DNA of 64,000 nucleotides from Streptomyces sp. DvalAA-43 (GCF_900091725.1 NZ_FMBW01000030.1:1-64000), one strand, 5' to 3'; counted from the stretch's first letter, positions 35,261 to 43,757 are shown. Notes: generated by a model not told the origin, from the sequence alone. Translations and numbers: made by a program.

Positions 35261-35516
35261 GGCCGACTGGTACCCGCCAGTCGCGGACACAGTCAATGAC
35301 CTGCGGCCGGGCCCGGAGCGCGAGGATGCGCACCGGGCGTGGATCCCGATGCGGCCGGTCCCCGTCCCCTTCGGCCGGCTCCTTCGTGAGCCCGGCGGCC
35401 GGGACGAATCCCTCTCAGGCGTGAGGGGTGGGGTCCGTCCGTGCCGGTGCCGGCCTCCCCCCACCGGGCGCACCACGCTCACAAGGCGTCGCGTCCCGAG
35501 CACACAAGGATCGACC

Positions 35517-37016
35517 ATGGCGTCCAGCCTGACGAAGGACCCGGCCAGTAGCACTGGTACCGAGCGGACCTTCCTCGGCCACCCCCGCGGCCTGACCAAT
35601 CTGTTCATGACGGAGATGTGGGAGCGCTACAGCTTCTACGGCATGCGGGCCCTCCTCGTCCTCTACCTGACCGCCGATGTGGCGCAGGGCGGACTGGGCA
35701 TGAACGTGGCCACGGCCACCGCCATCTACAGCGTGTACAACGCGATGGTGTACCTCCTCGCCCTCCCGGGCGGCTGGATCGCCGACCGCGCCTGGGGCGC
35801 CCGCAAGACCGTCGCCATCGGCGGCGCGATCATCATGATCGGCCACTTCCTGCTGGCGCTGCCGCCCGAGTTCTCCTTCTTCATCGGGCTGGCGTTCATC
35901 GCCGTCGGGTCCGGGCTGCTGAAGGCCAACATCTCGACGATGGTCGGCCATCTGTACGACGGCGTGAACGACCCCCGCCGTGACGGCGGCTTCACGATCT
36001 TCTACATGGGCATCAACATCGGCGCCTTCGTGGCGCCGCTGACCATCGGCACGATCGGCCAGAAGGTCAACTGGCACCTCGGCTTCGCCATGGCCGGTAT
36101 CGGAATGGCGATCGGCCTCGCGTTCTTCCTCTTCGGCACGCGCCACTTCGACGCGCAGAGCGATGTCGTCCCGAGCCCGATGTCCGAGGCCGAGCGCGCC
36201 TCGATCATCAAGAAGGTGCTGATCTGGACGCTGGTCGCCGCCGTCGCCTACGGCGTGGTCGGCCTCTCCGGTCACTTCACGATCGACTGGGCGCTGTGGC
36301 CGCTGACCATCCTCGGTCTGGTCCTGCCCGTGTACTACCTGGCCCGGATCAAGCGGGACAAGGAGCTGGCCCCGGCCGACCAGTCGAAGATGTCCGCGTA
36401 CATCTGGCTCTTCGTGGCCGCCGCCGTCTTCTGGGGCATCTACGACCAGACCGGCTCGACGCTGACGGTCTTCGCCTCGGACTCCACGTCGTCCTCGCTG
36501 CTCGGCTTCAGCTTCCCCGAGAGCTGGTTCCAGTCGCTCAACCCGCTGTACATCATGGCGCTCGCCCCGGTGTTCGCCTGGATCTGGGTGGCGCTCGCCA
36601 AGCGCCGCAAGGAGCCGACCACCCTGGCGAAGTTCTCGTTCGGCCTGGTGCTGATCGGTGCCTCCTTCGGCATCATGATGATCGCCCAGGGCCTCGCGAC
36701 CGACGGCACGCGCGTCTCGCCCCTGTGGCTGGTCATGGTGTACCTGATCCAGACCGTCGGTGAGCTCACGCTCTCCCCGGTCGGTCTGTCGGTGACCACC
36801 AAGCTGGCTCCGCAGAAGTACGCCTCGCAGATGATGGGTGTCTGGTTCCTGGCCGTGACGGCGGGCGACTCCGTCATCGCCCTGCTCCAGCTGGTCGGCG
36901 TCCCGACCACCACACAGGGGTGGTTCGCCAGCCAGGGTGCGCTGGCCGTCCTCGCCGGCGTGGCGATCCTCATGTACCGCAAGAAGATCCAGCCCCTGAT
37001 GGGCGGCGTGCACTGA
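35517..37016 (+). CDS. POT-family proton-dependent oligopeptide transporter
   Basis: This 499-residue membrane protein imports di- and tripeptides with protons. The N-terminal signature is FMTEMWERYSFYGMRALLVLYL (ExxERFxYY-like) and the second PTR2 region is FTIFYMGINIGAFVAPL. Hydrophobicity suggests the 14-helix layout of bacterial POT proteins, with an extra pair in the middle. The ATG at 35517 is chosen since similarity starts a short distance after it. A long leader with a terminator-like hairpin precedes it, and a strong hairpin follows it. Confidence 0.95.
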   Translation: MASSLTKDPASSTGTERTFLGHPRGLTNLFMTEMWERYSFYGMRALLVLYLTADVAQGGLGMNVATATAIYSVYNAMVYLLALPGGWIADRAWGARKTVAIGGAIIMIGHFLLALPPEFSFFIGLAFIAVGSGLLKANISTMVGHLYDGVNDPRRDGGFTIFYMGINIGAFVAPLTIGTIGQKVNWHLGFAMAGIGMAIGLAFFLFGTRHFDAQSDVVPSPMSEAERASIIKKVLIWTLVAAVAYGVVGLSGHFTIDWALWPLTILGLVLPVYYLARIKRDKELAPADQSKMSAYIWLFVAAAVFWGIYDQTGSTLTVFASDSTSSSLLGFSFPESWFQSLNPLYIMALAPVFAWIWVALAKRRKEPTTLAKFSFGLVLIGASFGIMMIAQGLATDGTRVSPLWLVMVYLIQTVGELTLSPVGLSVTTKLAPQKYASQMMGVWFLAVTAGDSVIALLQLVGVPTTTQGWFASQGALAVLAGVAILMYRKKIQPLMGGVH

Positions 37017-37035
37017 CGCAGCCGCTTCCGTACGA

Positions 37036-37076
37036 CGGAGGGCCCCGCACCGCTTCTGGTGGTGCGGGGCCCTCCG
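37036..37076 (+). terminator. Hairpin terminator after POT transporter
   Basis: Sixteen-base perfect arms at 37036-37051 and 37061-37076 with a 9-base loop, 19 bases after the stop. Confidence 0.85.
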
Positions 37077-37107
37077 CGGTTTCCGGGGCCACTTACCGGG
37101 GCCCAAT

Positions 37108-37125
37108 GTGAGAGTTGACTCTCAC
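37108..37125. promoter_or_regulatory. Operator 1 of the ArsR-type regulator
   Basis: GTGAGAGTTGACTCTCAC is an 8-base inverted repeat with a 2-base centre. It embeds a TTGACT -35 hexamer at 37115-37120, so binding would block RNA polymerase. Its twin lies 23 bases downstream. Confidence 0.75.
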
Positions 37126-37130
37126 ATTAT

Positions 37131-37148
37131 GTGAGAGGACACTCTCAC
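37131..37148. promoter_or_regulatory. Operator 2 of the ArsR-type regulator
   Basis: GTGAGAGGACACTCTCAC repeats the same GTGAGAG/CTCTCAC half-sites with a 4-base centre. It covers the likely -10 (GACACT, 37138-37143, 17 bases after TTGACT) and ends three bases before the ATG at 37152. Transcription would begin at or next to the ATG, so the message may be leaderless. Confidence 0.72.
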
Positions 37149-37151
37149 GTC

Positions 37152-37754
37152 ATGGACTCCGAGAACCGGCTGGGCGATATCGAGATCACCGATCCACAGG
37201 CGATGCGGGCGCTGGCACATCCGGTGAGGCTGGCGATCCTCGACCGCCTCCACCGGTACGGCCCCGCGACGGCCACCCAGCTCTCGCCCGATGTGGGAGC
37301 GACCCCCTCGGTGACCAGTTGGCATCTGCGGCACCTCGCGGGGTTCGGACTGGTCCGGGACGCCGGGGCCGGGACGGACCGTCGGCAGCGGCGCTGGGAG
37401 GCGGCCGGACGCGGTTTCCGGTTCCAGGCACCGGAGGACGAGGAGGGCAGGTCGGCCGCGCGGGCGCTGTCCCGGGAGATGTTCGCGCGCTACGGAGAAC
37501 TGCCGAGCAGGTGGGCGGCCGAGGTCGAGCCCGGCCTGGACCCGGTGTGGCGGGGGGCCGCCGGTCTGGCCGATACCCGTGTGGTCGTCTCGGCGGAGGA
37601 ACTCGCGGCGATCCAGAACGGAATCGAGCAGGTGCTCGCGCCCTACGTGACGCGCGAACCCACCGAGCGCCCGGCCGGCAGCCGCGGCGTCCGGCTGATG
37701 CGTTACGTCCTGCCGGAGCCGGCCGACGAGGAGCAGACCGGCGGGGCCCGGTGA
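37152..37754 (+). CDS. ArsR-family winged-helix regulator
   Basis: This 200-residue regulator has a winged-helix domain at about 15-85 (DPQAMRALAHPVRLAILDRLHRYGPATATQLSPDVGATPSVTSWHLRHLAGFGLV) and a C-terminal ligand or dimer region. It lacks the metal-binding cysteines of classic ArsR, so it probably senses an organic ligand. Two operators overlap its promoter, indicating autorepression. Its stop overlaps the start of an MFS exporter (GTGA), so the pair likely forms a self-controlled efflux unit. Confidence 0.92.
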   Translation: MDSENRLGDIEITDPQAMRALAHPVRLAILDRLHRYGPATATQLSPDVGATPSVTSWHLRHLAGFGLVRDAGAGTDRRQRRWEAAGRGFRFQAPEDEEGRSAARALSREMFARYGELPSRWAAEVEPGLDPVWRGAAGLADTRVVVSAEELAAIQNGIEQVLAPYVTREPTERPAGSRGVRLMRYVLPEPADEEQTGGAR

Positions 37755-39112
37755 GCGCCGCTCGGGAGGACGGCCCTCGGGCAGGCGGTTCTCGGGAGGA
37801 CGGCCCGATACCGCTCTGGCGCGACCGGCGCTTCCGCCGGTTCTGGGCGGGGCAGTCGATCTCGGAGTTCGGCGACCGGATCACCGAACTGGCGCTGCCA
37901 CTGATCGCCGTGACGGCGCTGAGCGCCTCGGCCAACCAGGTGGCGTGGCTGACCGCGCTCGTCTGGACCCCGAATCTGCTCGCGATCGTCCTGGGGGCCT
38001 GGGTCGACCGCCGGGTCCGCAAACGCCGCCTGATGGTTCTCGCCGATCTGGTGCGCGCCGCGGTGCTGCTCAGCCTTCCGGTGACGTACCTGCTCGACGC
38101 GGTGAGCCTCGGTCAGCTGTACGCCGTGGCGTTGGTGACCGGCACCGCGGCGGTGCTCTTCAACACCGCCTATCCGCCCTTCTTCGCACACCTCGTGCCC
38201 CGCTCCTCCTACGTCGAGGCGAACAGCAGGCTCAGTGCCAGCCGGTCGGTGTCGCACGTGGTCGGCCCCGCGGCCGGTGGCGCTCTGGTCCAGGCGTTGA
38301 CCGCGCCCGTCGCCGTCGTCGTCGACGCCCTGTCGTACCTGGCGTCCGCGTTCCTGATCGGGCGGATCCCGCTCGATGAATCGCCCACCGGCACCGACGG
38401 GGCGGCGCCTCCTTCGCTGCTGCGACGCGCCCGGGAGGGGATGGCCTTCGTCCGGCGGCACCCGGTGCTGCGTGCCGGGCTGGGCTGCGCGGCCACCGTC
38501 AACTTCTTCACCTTCGTCGCGGGCAGCGGGCTGCTGGTGCTGTTCGCCAGCCGCGTCCTGGAGCTGTCGGCCGGAGCCATCGGACTGGCCCTGGGCATCG
38601 GCTCGACCGGCGCCCTGCTCGGTGCCGTCCTCGCTCCGAGCGTCTCGCGTCGTATCGGGGTGGGGCGCAGCATCGCCGTGGGAGCCGTGCTGTTCCCGGC
38701 GCCCCTCGCCATCGCGGCCTTTGCGGGAGGCCCGCTCTGGGCCCGCGCCGGAGTGCTGGCCGCGGGGGAATTCCTCTCCGGGGTCGGCGTCATGCTCTTC
38801 GACGTCAACCTCAACTCCCTGCAGACCAGCGTCATCCCCGACGGCATGCGCAGCCGCGTGGCGGGCGCGTTCAGCAGCGTCAACTACGGCGTACGCCCCC
38901 TCGGGGCCGTCGTCGGCGGCCTGCTCGCCACCGCCTTCGGCCTGCGGGCCACACTGCTGGTCGGCGCCGTGGGGGGAACGCTGGCACTGCTCTGGCTACT
39001 GGCTTCGCCGATACCGCGCATCCGCTCCCTGTCCGAGAACGACGTGGCCCAGGCCGATGTGGCCGCTGCCTGCGACGACGCCGATCCGGAGCATCGGCCG
39101 ACGCCCTGCTGA
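37751..39112 (+). CDS. MFS transporter (MFS_3/enterobactin-exporter type)
   Basis: This 453-residue membrane protein has 12 predicted helices. The N-terminus PLWRDRRFRRFWAGQSISEFGDRITELALPLIAV is typical of MFS_3 drug or siderophore exporters, and the loop LGAWVDRRVRKRRLMVLADLVRA is the MFS motif A. The GTG at 37751 overlaps the ArsR gene's stop by four bases. Expression is expected to be repressed by the upstream ArsR protein and released by the exported compound or a relative. Confidence 0.93.
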   Translation: MSAAREDGPRAGGSREDGPIPLWRDRRFRRFWAGQSISEFGDRITELALPLIAVTALSASANQVAWLTALVWTPNLLAIVLGAWVDRRVRKRRLMVLADLVRAAVLLSLPVTYLLDAVSLGQLYAVALVTGTAAVLFNTAYPPFFAHLVPRSSYVEANSRLSASRSVSHVVGPAAGGALVQALTAPVAVVVDALSYLASAFLIGRIPLDESPTGTDGAAPPSLLRRAREGMAFVRRHPVLRAGLGCAATVNFFTFVAGSGLLVLFASRVLELSAGAIGLALGIGSTGALLGAVLAPSVSRRIGVGRSIAVGAVLFPAPLAIAAFAGGPLWARAGVLAAGEFLSGVGVMLFDVNLNSLQTSVIPDGMRSRVAGAFSSVNYGVRPLGAVVGGLLATAFGLRATLLVGAVGGTLALLWLLASPIPRIRSLSENDVAQADVAAACDDADPEHRPTPC

Positions 39113-39175
39113 CCCGGTGCGGGGGGGGTGTCCGGGCACGCGGTGCGACGTGGCGCGTGCGCTCCCGTGTACGGC

Positions 39176-39215
39176 CGAGGGGCGCCGCACCGGTGGCCCG
39201 GTGCGACGCCCCTCG
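39176..39215. terminator. Bidirectional hairpin terminator between MFS and surface operon
   Basis: Eighteen-base arms at 39176-39193 and 39198-39215 pair with one mismatch around TGGC, between convergent stops at 39112 and 39228. Confidence 0.85.
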
Positions 39216-39227
39216 TTCCTCGGAGAC

Positions 39228-40631
39228 TCAGCGCGTCCCGCGCAGCCTGCGCCACGGGGTGAAGGTGAACACCGCGCCGCCGAGCAGGATCGCGGTGCCC
39301 GCGACCAGGCCCAGGGCGCGCAGGGTGCCGTTGTCCTCGGCCCCGGTGGCGGCCAGTCCGCCGCCGGAGGCCGTGCCGCCGGCCGTGGAGCCGGCGGCGC
39401 CCGTGGAGCCCGTGGTGGCGGAGCCGGAGGCGCCGCCCTGCTGGGCCGTGGTGTCGAGCGTCAGCGACGGGGTCACCGAGCCCTTGACCTTGCACGGGAT
39501 GTTGATCTTCGAGGCGCCCAGGGTGACGTCGATCGTCAGGGTGCCGGGGCTGAGCGTGGACTTGCCGGAGGCGCCGGGCTTGTAGGTGCCGGTCATGTCG
39601 GACAGGTCGACCGGCTTGCCCTGCTCCAGCGGTGTTGCGTTGGCGGGTCCGGTGACCTTCACCGAGCCCTTGTCGGCGCCGCCGAGGGTGATGTCCATGG
39701 ACGGCTTGAGCGCACCGGCCGGGAGTGCGGCCGGGCTGTCCATCACGCCCTTGGCCGTCTTGACCGTGAGGGCGTAGCTGCCGCCGCTCTTCTTGGCGTT
39801 GATCGTCACCTTGGAGGAGATGTCGGGCGGTCCCGGGGACGTACAGGTGAAGTGGACCGCGACCTCCTTGCCGGGGAAGTCGGTCTGCCCGTCGCCGCCT
39901 CCGGAGCCCGCGGTGGTGGAGCCGGAGGCGGTGGAACCGGAGTCGCCGCCCGTGGTCGTCCCACCCGTGGTCGTCCCACCCGTGGTCGTCCCACCTGTGG
40001 TGGTACCGCCCGTGGTGGTGCCGCCCGCGGTCGTGGAGCCGGAGGTCGTGCCGCCCGCGGTCGTCGTACCTCCCGTGGAGCCGCCGCCGTCCGTGACCTT
40101 GATGGTCGCGCCCGGCTGCACGGCCGCCTTCGGGGTGCACTTGGTGTCCGTGGAGATCGGCTTGGAGACGTTGATGCTGTACGCGTCCGGCGTGAGCGTG
40201 ATCTCGCCGGCCTTCTCCAGCTTCAGCGTGCCCTTCATGTCGGGCAGCACCATGGCGCTGTTCTTGGGGATCGGCGGGTTCTGCCGCGGCCCTTCCATCT
40301 GCACGGTGCCGGTGGCGGCGCCGCCGACCTTGAGCGTGCCGGTCGGCTTGACGGTGTCCTTGTCCAGGTCGAGGATGTCGGGGTTCTTGGAGGCGGCCTG
40401 GACCGTCTTCCACACCACCTCGACGGTGTCCCCGACCTTCGCCTCCGCGGGCGCGGTCAGCCGCACCTGGGTGGTGCCCTGCACGGCCGGCAGCCCGGAG
40501 ATGGGCGGCGGAATGCACTCCGTCGCGTACGAGACGTCGGCGGCCTGGGCCGGACTCGCGGCCAGCAGCATGCCCGCGCCGCCGAGCATCATCGCGACTC
40601 CCGCCGCGACCGTCCTGCGATGCGTACTCAC
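39228..40631 (-). CDS. LAxTG-type sortase-anchored surface protein, two repeated domains
   Basis: This 467-residue exported protein has a signal peptide (about 1-30, ending SPAQAA), a first domain (about 31-170), a low-complexity Gly/Thr/Ser linker with five TTTGG-type repeats (about 175-235), a second copy of the domain (about 250-400) and a C-terminal sorting signal LAATG plus a hydrophobic helix and Arg-rich tail. Each domain begins near a V-x-(Y/F/T)-x-C motif, contains GGA(A/D)xG-x-V and D(M/L)xGT, and ends with a second Cys. The single domain of the gene at 42897-43565 is the same fold. LAxTG is the class E sortase signal of Streptomyces. It may fall in DUF6801, which I cannot verify. 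It overlaps the upstream gene by four bases. Confidence 0.82.
   Translation of the reverse strand: MSTHRRTVAAGVAMMLGGAGMLLAASPAQAADVSYATECIPPPISGLPAVQGTTQVRLTAPAEAKVGDTVEVVWKTVQAASKNPDILDLDKDTVKPTGTLKVGGAATGTVQMEGPRQNPPIPKNSAMVLPDMKGTLKLEKAGEITLTPDAYSINVSKPISTDTKCTPKAAVQPGATIKVTDGGGSTGGTTTAGGTTSGSTTAGGTTTGGTTTGGTTTGGTTTGGTTTGGDSGSTASGSTTAGSGGGDGQTDFPGKEVAVHFTCTSPGPPDISSKVTINAKKSGGSYALTVKTAKGVMDSPAALPAGALKPSMDITLGGADKGSVKVTGPANATPLEQGKPVDLSDMTGTYKPGASGKSTLSPGTLTIDVTLGASKINIPCKVKGSVTPSLTLDTTAQQGGASGSATTGSTGAAGSTAGGTASGGGLAATGAEDNGTLRALGLVAGTAILLGGAVFTFTPWRRLRGTR
39951..40040. repeat. 15-bp tandem repeat coding the TTTGG linker
   Basis: Three exact copies of a 15-base unit (39951-39995) are followed by two close copies and one more degenerate copy to 40040. 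They encode a Gly/Thr-rich spacer between the two domains of the LAxTG protein. The unit is in frame, so copy number can change linker length without breaking the gene. Confidence 0.85.
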
Positions 40632-41800
40632 GAATGTCCCTTCGTCGTCGGTCTGTTCTCTGACGGTGCGGAATCAGGTGTGAACCACGGCAGCGCGGCC
40701 GTGGTGTCGGCCGGGCCGTCGGTGGCCCCGGCCACGGGGTCCGCGACGGGCCCCTGGGCGCGGCGGCGCCCCGGGATCCTCACGGCCCTCGGAGTCTTCG
40801 CGGACTTCGCCGTGGCGTCGGCCGGTCCCGGGGGGCGGTGGCGTCCGGCGCGGCCCGGGGCGCGCGAGGAGCGGGGCCGCACCTTGTCGACGACCGCCAT
40901 GCCGATCCGGAACACGGCGGCCGGTACGACCAGGCACAGCAGGATCCAGAAGAGCGTGACGCCCCAGGGGCGGCCGACCCCCCACGGCTGTTCGGCCAGC
41001 ACCTTGCCGCCGTACCTGAGCGAGACCTGGTAGTCGCCGTGGGCGCCCGCCGCCAGTTCGACCGGAAGCTCGATGCGCGCCTTGTGGCCGGACCCGATGG
41101 TGCCGCGCCACTGCTGCTCCTCCCACTGGGGGGCGAAGACGCCGTGCGCGGTGCCGATCTCGAAGACCGGGTCCTTGACCGGGGCGGAACCGAGGTTGCC
41201 CACGGTGAAGACCAGGTGCCGGGCGGGCGGTGCGCCGAACCAGGTGAGGACCCCGCTGTCGCCCTCCAGCCTGGTGGTGGCGAGGACCGCGAGCCTGCCG
41301 CCCCCGGTCTCCTTCGGCAGCGGGGCGATCGGGTGGCCCGCGACGACGAACACGGCGTCGGCGGCGGCCTGTTCACCGGTGACGGTGGCGACATGCACCA
41401 CGCAGGGGCAGGGCACGGGCGGTTCGGCGACCGGCATCTTCTTGCGGAAGGCGCCCCGGGCATCGGTGGTGACGGCCCGGCCCTCGGCGTTGGCGCAGGA
41501 GTTGGTACCGCCGATCACGCCCCGGTCCGTCGTGGAACGTCCGCAGATCAGCATCATCAGCAGGGCCTTCGGGCGCCAGCCGCCGCCCTTCACGGTGATC
41601 TCACCGCCCTTGCCCGCCTGCTGCTCGGAGAGGGTGACCACGGGCTTCGCGTCCGCGGCCCGCGTGACGGCCGCTCGGGCCCCGGCCGTGGGGAGCACCG
41701 GCAGGGCGGGCAGCAGGGCCATGAGCAGCGCGACGAACAGCGCCGCGGCCCACCGGTGGCTACCGCTGCGGTGTGCTGCCGGTCCGGCCTGTCCAGTCAC
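40628..41800 (-). CDS. Membrane-anchored surface protein with Ig-like domains
   Basis: This 390-residue protein has a signal peptide (about 18-45, ending ARA), a beta-rich domain with paired cysteines (VTVKGGGWRPKALLMMLICG, then NSCANAEGRAVTTDARGAF, then PCPCVVHVAT; neocarzinostatin-like in pattern), a second CARDB-like domain (HLVFTVGNLGSAPVKDPVFEIGTAHGVF), one C-terminal membrane helix (VTLFWILLCLVVPAAVFRIGMAVV) and a ~100-residue basic, Pro/Ala-rich cytoplasmic tail. No enzyme motif is visible. It overlaps genes on both sides by four bases, so it is an obligate part of the operon. Confidence 0.75.
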   Translation of the reverse strand: MTGQAGPAAHRSGSHRWAAALFVALLMALLPALPVLPTAGARAAVTRAADAKPVVTLSEQQAGKGGEITVKGGGWRPKALLMMLICGRSTTDRGVIGGTNSCANAEGRAVTTDARGAFRKKMPVAEPPVPCPCVVHVATVTGEQAAADAVFVVAGHPIAPLPKETGGGRLAVLATTRLEGDSGVLTWFGAPPARHLVFTVGNLGSAPVKDPVFEIGTAHGVFAPQWEEQQWRGTIGSGHKARIELPVELAAGAHGDYQVSLRYGGKVLAEQPWGVGRPWGVTLFWILLCLVVPAAVFRIGMAVVDKVRPRSSRAPGRAGRHRPPGPADATAKSAKTPRAVRIPGRRRAQGPVADPVAGATDGPADTTAALPWFTPDSAPSENRPTTKGHS

Positions 41801-42849
41801 GATTCCGCTCCCGCCTTCGCCACGTGCCTGCTCCTGGAGTGCTGTTGGTCGCCCGGCCGGTCACCGGGCCGCTCTTCGCCGTCCGGTGACCTGCCGAACC
41901 GCTCTTCGTCGCCGGGCCTCTCTTCTTCGCCCGATGACGCGCCGGGCCGCTCTTCGTCGTCCGGCCGCCGGTCGCGCGGGCGCCTGCGCCGGTAGGCGTA
42001 CGTGCCCGCGCCGGCGGCGCCCAGGACCAGCAGCGCGCCCGCGGTCAGCGGCGCCCACGGAACGAAGACGGCGCGGGCCGTCGCCTCGCCGTGCGCGCCG
42101 CCCGCCGCCGTGACGCGCAGCCGTACCGTCGCCGAGTCGAGTACGGGGACGTCCCGCCACGGCTCGGTGAGCCTGACGCGCTGTCCGGGCCGCACCCGTA
42201 CCGGCAGGGTGCGGTCCTCGCGCCGCAGCAGGGTCCCGAACACCCCGTCGGCGCGTACGGCGATCCGCGGGGCGAGGACCGCGTTGCCGCGGTTGACCAG
42301 CGTGTAGTGGATGGCCCGCCCGGACACGGTGACGTCCTCGACGGTGAGCGCGGCCAGGGTCGGCCCGCCGACCCGCAGCCGGACGGGCACGCCCACCGTG
42401 CGGTCGCCGCCGCGCACGACGATCGTGCCGGGGTGGTCGCCGGGCGTCGCCCCGGCCGGCACCGTCACGGTGAACGGCACATCGGCCCGGGTGCGGGCCG
42501 GGACGGTCACCTTCTCGGCGGCCGTCCGCAGCCAGTTGCCGGCCCCGCCCTCCGTGGCGCCCTCGCCGCCCGCGCGTACACCGGAGCCGCTCAGCCGTAC
42601 GGTGACCGGGGCCCGGCCGGGGTTGGTGACGGAGAGCCGGTCCTGCAGAACGGTGCCGGGCGGGCCCTCCAGATAGAAGTACGGTCTGCCGCCCGTACCG
42701 GAACCGCCCACCGCGGGCCGCGCCGTCCACGGAGCGGCACCCCGGTCCGGGGCGGGCGGCGTCGCGGCACCGGCCACCGGTGTCATGGCGAGGGCGCACA
42801 GCAGTACGGCGAGGGCGAGTCGGGCGGCGTGGCCGGTCGGCGACGACAT
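41797..42849 (-). CDS. DUF916/WxL-interacting-like membrane protein
   Basis: This 350-residue protein has a signal peptide (about 1-28), an extracellular region of two Ig-like domains and a C-terminal membrane helix (APLTAGALLVLGAAGAGTYAY) followed by an acidic cytoplasmic tail of repeated EERPGD-type units. The first domain has DRLSVTNPGRAPVTVRLSGSG and PFTVTVPAGATPGDHPGTIVV; the second has VSGRAIHYTLVNRGNAVLAPRIAV and LPVRVRPGQRVRL. This order matches DUF916 plus DUF3324 of Firmicutes WxL-cluster membrane proteins. The likeness is by pattern and needs a profile search. It starts at ATG 42849, 47 bases after the LPxTG gene. Confidence 0.7.
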   Translation of the reverse strand: MSSPTGHAARLALAVLLCALAMTPVAGAATPPAPDRGAAPWTARPAVGGSGTGGRPYFYLEGPPGTVLQDRLSVTNPGRAPVTVRLSGSGVRAGGEGATEGGAGNWLRTAAEKVTVPARTRADVPFTVTVPAGATPGDHPGTIVVRGGDRTVGVPVRLRVGGPTLAALTVEDVTVSGRAIHYTLVNRGNAVLAPRIAVRADGVFGTLLRREDRTLPVRVRPGQRVRLTEPWRDVPVLDSATVRLRVTAAGGAHGEATARAVFVPWAPLTAGALLVLGAAGAGTYAYRRRRPRDRRPDDEERPGASSGEEERPGDEERFGRSPDGEERPGDRPGDQQHSRSRHVAKAGAES

Positions 42850-42896
42850 GGGCGGCTCCCTGGTGCGTGACGGCGGCGGCTGGGTCCAAAGGCGCC

Positions 42897-43565
42897 CTAT
42901 CGGCCCACGGCCCCCTGCCCGCGCCTGGTCAGCCAGAGCACCCCGGCCGCGCCGGTCAGCAGCACCGTGCCGCCCAGGGTGCCGAGTGCCACCGCCGAGT
43001 CGAGCGGGCCGGTCTTCGGCAGCTGGCCGCCGCCGTCCGGGGTGCTCTGCGCGTTGCCCGCGGCCGTTACGTCGAGCTGGAGCGACGGTCCCGGGTTGTT
43101 GGCGGGGGTGCAGGTCGTGGTCGTACCGAGCGCCTTGATGGTGAGCACTCCGGCGGTGAAGTCGACCTTGCCGCTCTTCTTCGGGGTGTACGTACCCGAC
43201 AGATCGCTGATCTTGATCGGGGTGTTGGCGGGTATGGCGGTGGAGTTCGGCGGGCCGGAGACCTGGACCTGGCCCGTGTCGGCGCCGCCCACCTCGATGA
43301 CCGCGCTGGGGTTCATCGCCCCCTTGCCCAGCTCGACGGGGCTGGAGGAGACGCCTTTCTGGAAGGACATCGTGAGCCGGTAGCCACCACCGCTCTTGAC
43401 GCTCTTGATGTCGATGGGAGACACGGCGCTCTTGTCGCCGATCGGGGTCTTGCACTTGTAGTCGACGTCCACGACCGTGGCGTGGGCGGCGGGCGCGGCC
43501 AGCAGCACCACCGTGCCCGCCAGCGCGGACGCCAGCGCGAGAGCTGTTCGCTTCTGGTAGGACAC
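42897..43565 (-). CDS. LPxTG-type sortase-anchored surface protein, single domain
   Basis: This ~222-residue exported protein has a signal peptide ending AHA, one ~140-residue domain from VDVDYKC to TTTCTPA, a short linker, and a C-terminal sorting signal LPKTG with a hydrophobic helix and Arg tail. The domain shares GGADTGQVQVSGP and DLSGTYTPKKSGK with the two domains of the LAxTG protein. GTG 43565 is preferred because GAGGGGAA sits just upstream; ATG 43580 is an in-frame alternative. It is the first gene of the four-gene operon. Confidence 0.8.
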   Translation of the reverse strand: MSYQKRTALALASALAGTVVLLAAPAAHATVVDVDYKCKTPIGDKSAVSPIDIKSVKSGGGYRLTMSFQKGVSSSPVELGKGAMNPSAVIEVGGADTGQVQVSGPPNSTAIPANTPIKISDLSGTYTPKKSGKVDFTAGVLTIKALGTTTTCTPANNPGPSLQLDVTAAGNAQSTPDGGGQLPKTGPLDSAVALGTLGGTVLLTGAAGVLWLTRRGQGAVGR

Positions 43566-43681
43566 CTGAGTTCCCCTCATGCCGGAAGTCGCCGCACGCC
43601 GGTGCTGACCGACGCAAGTTACTGACGACACATCAGATCGGGCGCTCAAGGTACGCCCGGCGCCTTGTGGAGGGAAGACAA

Positions 43682-43708
43682 AGAGCGCGCCGATCCGGCG
43701 CGCTCTTC
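43682..43708 (-). terminator. Hairpin terminator after anti-sigma gene
   Basis: Twelve-base perfect arms at 43682-43693 and 43697-43708 around a 3-base loop. On the minus strand it is followed by TTTGTCTT, so it should end leftward transcription from 43758. Confidence 0.75.
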
Positions 43709-43757
43709 GGTGGTGCGAACGGCGGGGGCGGTACGCCCCCCGGGGCCCGGCCCCGGC

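Larger units (their letters stand above)
35027..35516. other. 490-base intergenic region upstream of POT transporter
   Basis: The region separates divergent genes and has no convincing coding frame. Its left part should hold the promoter of the two-component operon. In the middle, a sigma-70-like promoter (35164-35193) is followed by a complete intrinsic terminator (35221-35260), suggesting a short RNA or attenuated leader. About 255 bases then remain before the transporter ATG at 35517. Confidence 0.6.

Noticed and set aside
35027..35516. Protein-coding gene upstream of the POT transporter
   Set aside because: The in-frame extension from 35256 and other frames lack codon bias and homology; the region looks regulatory.
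39884..40018. Possible CRISPR-like spaced repeats
   Set aside because: The units are contiguous 15-base coding repeats without spacers and encode a Gly/Thr linker.
43580..43649. Longer N-terminus for the LPxTG protein
   Set aside because: Extending to 43649 puts ~23 polar residues before the signal peptide, without a ribosome site; GTG 43565 or ATG 43580 fits better.
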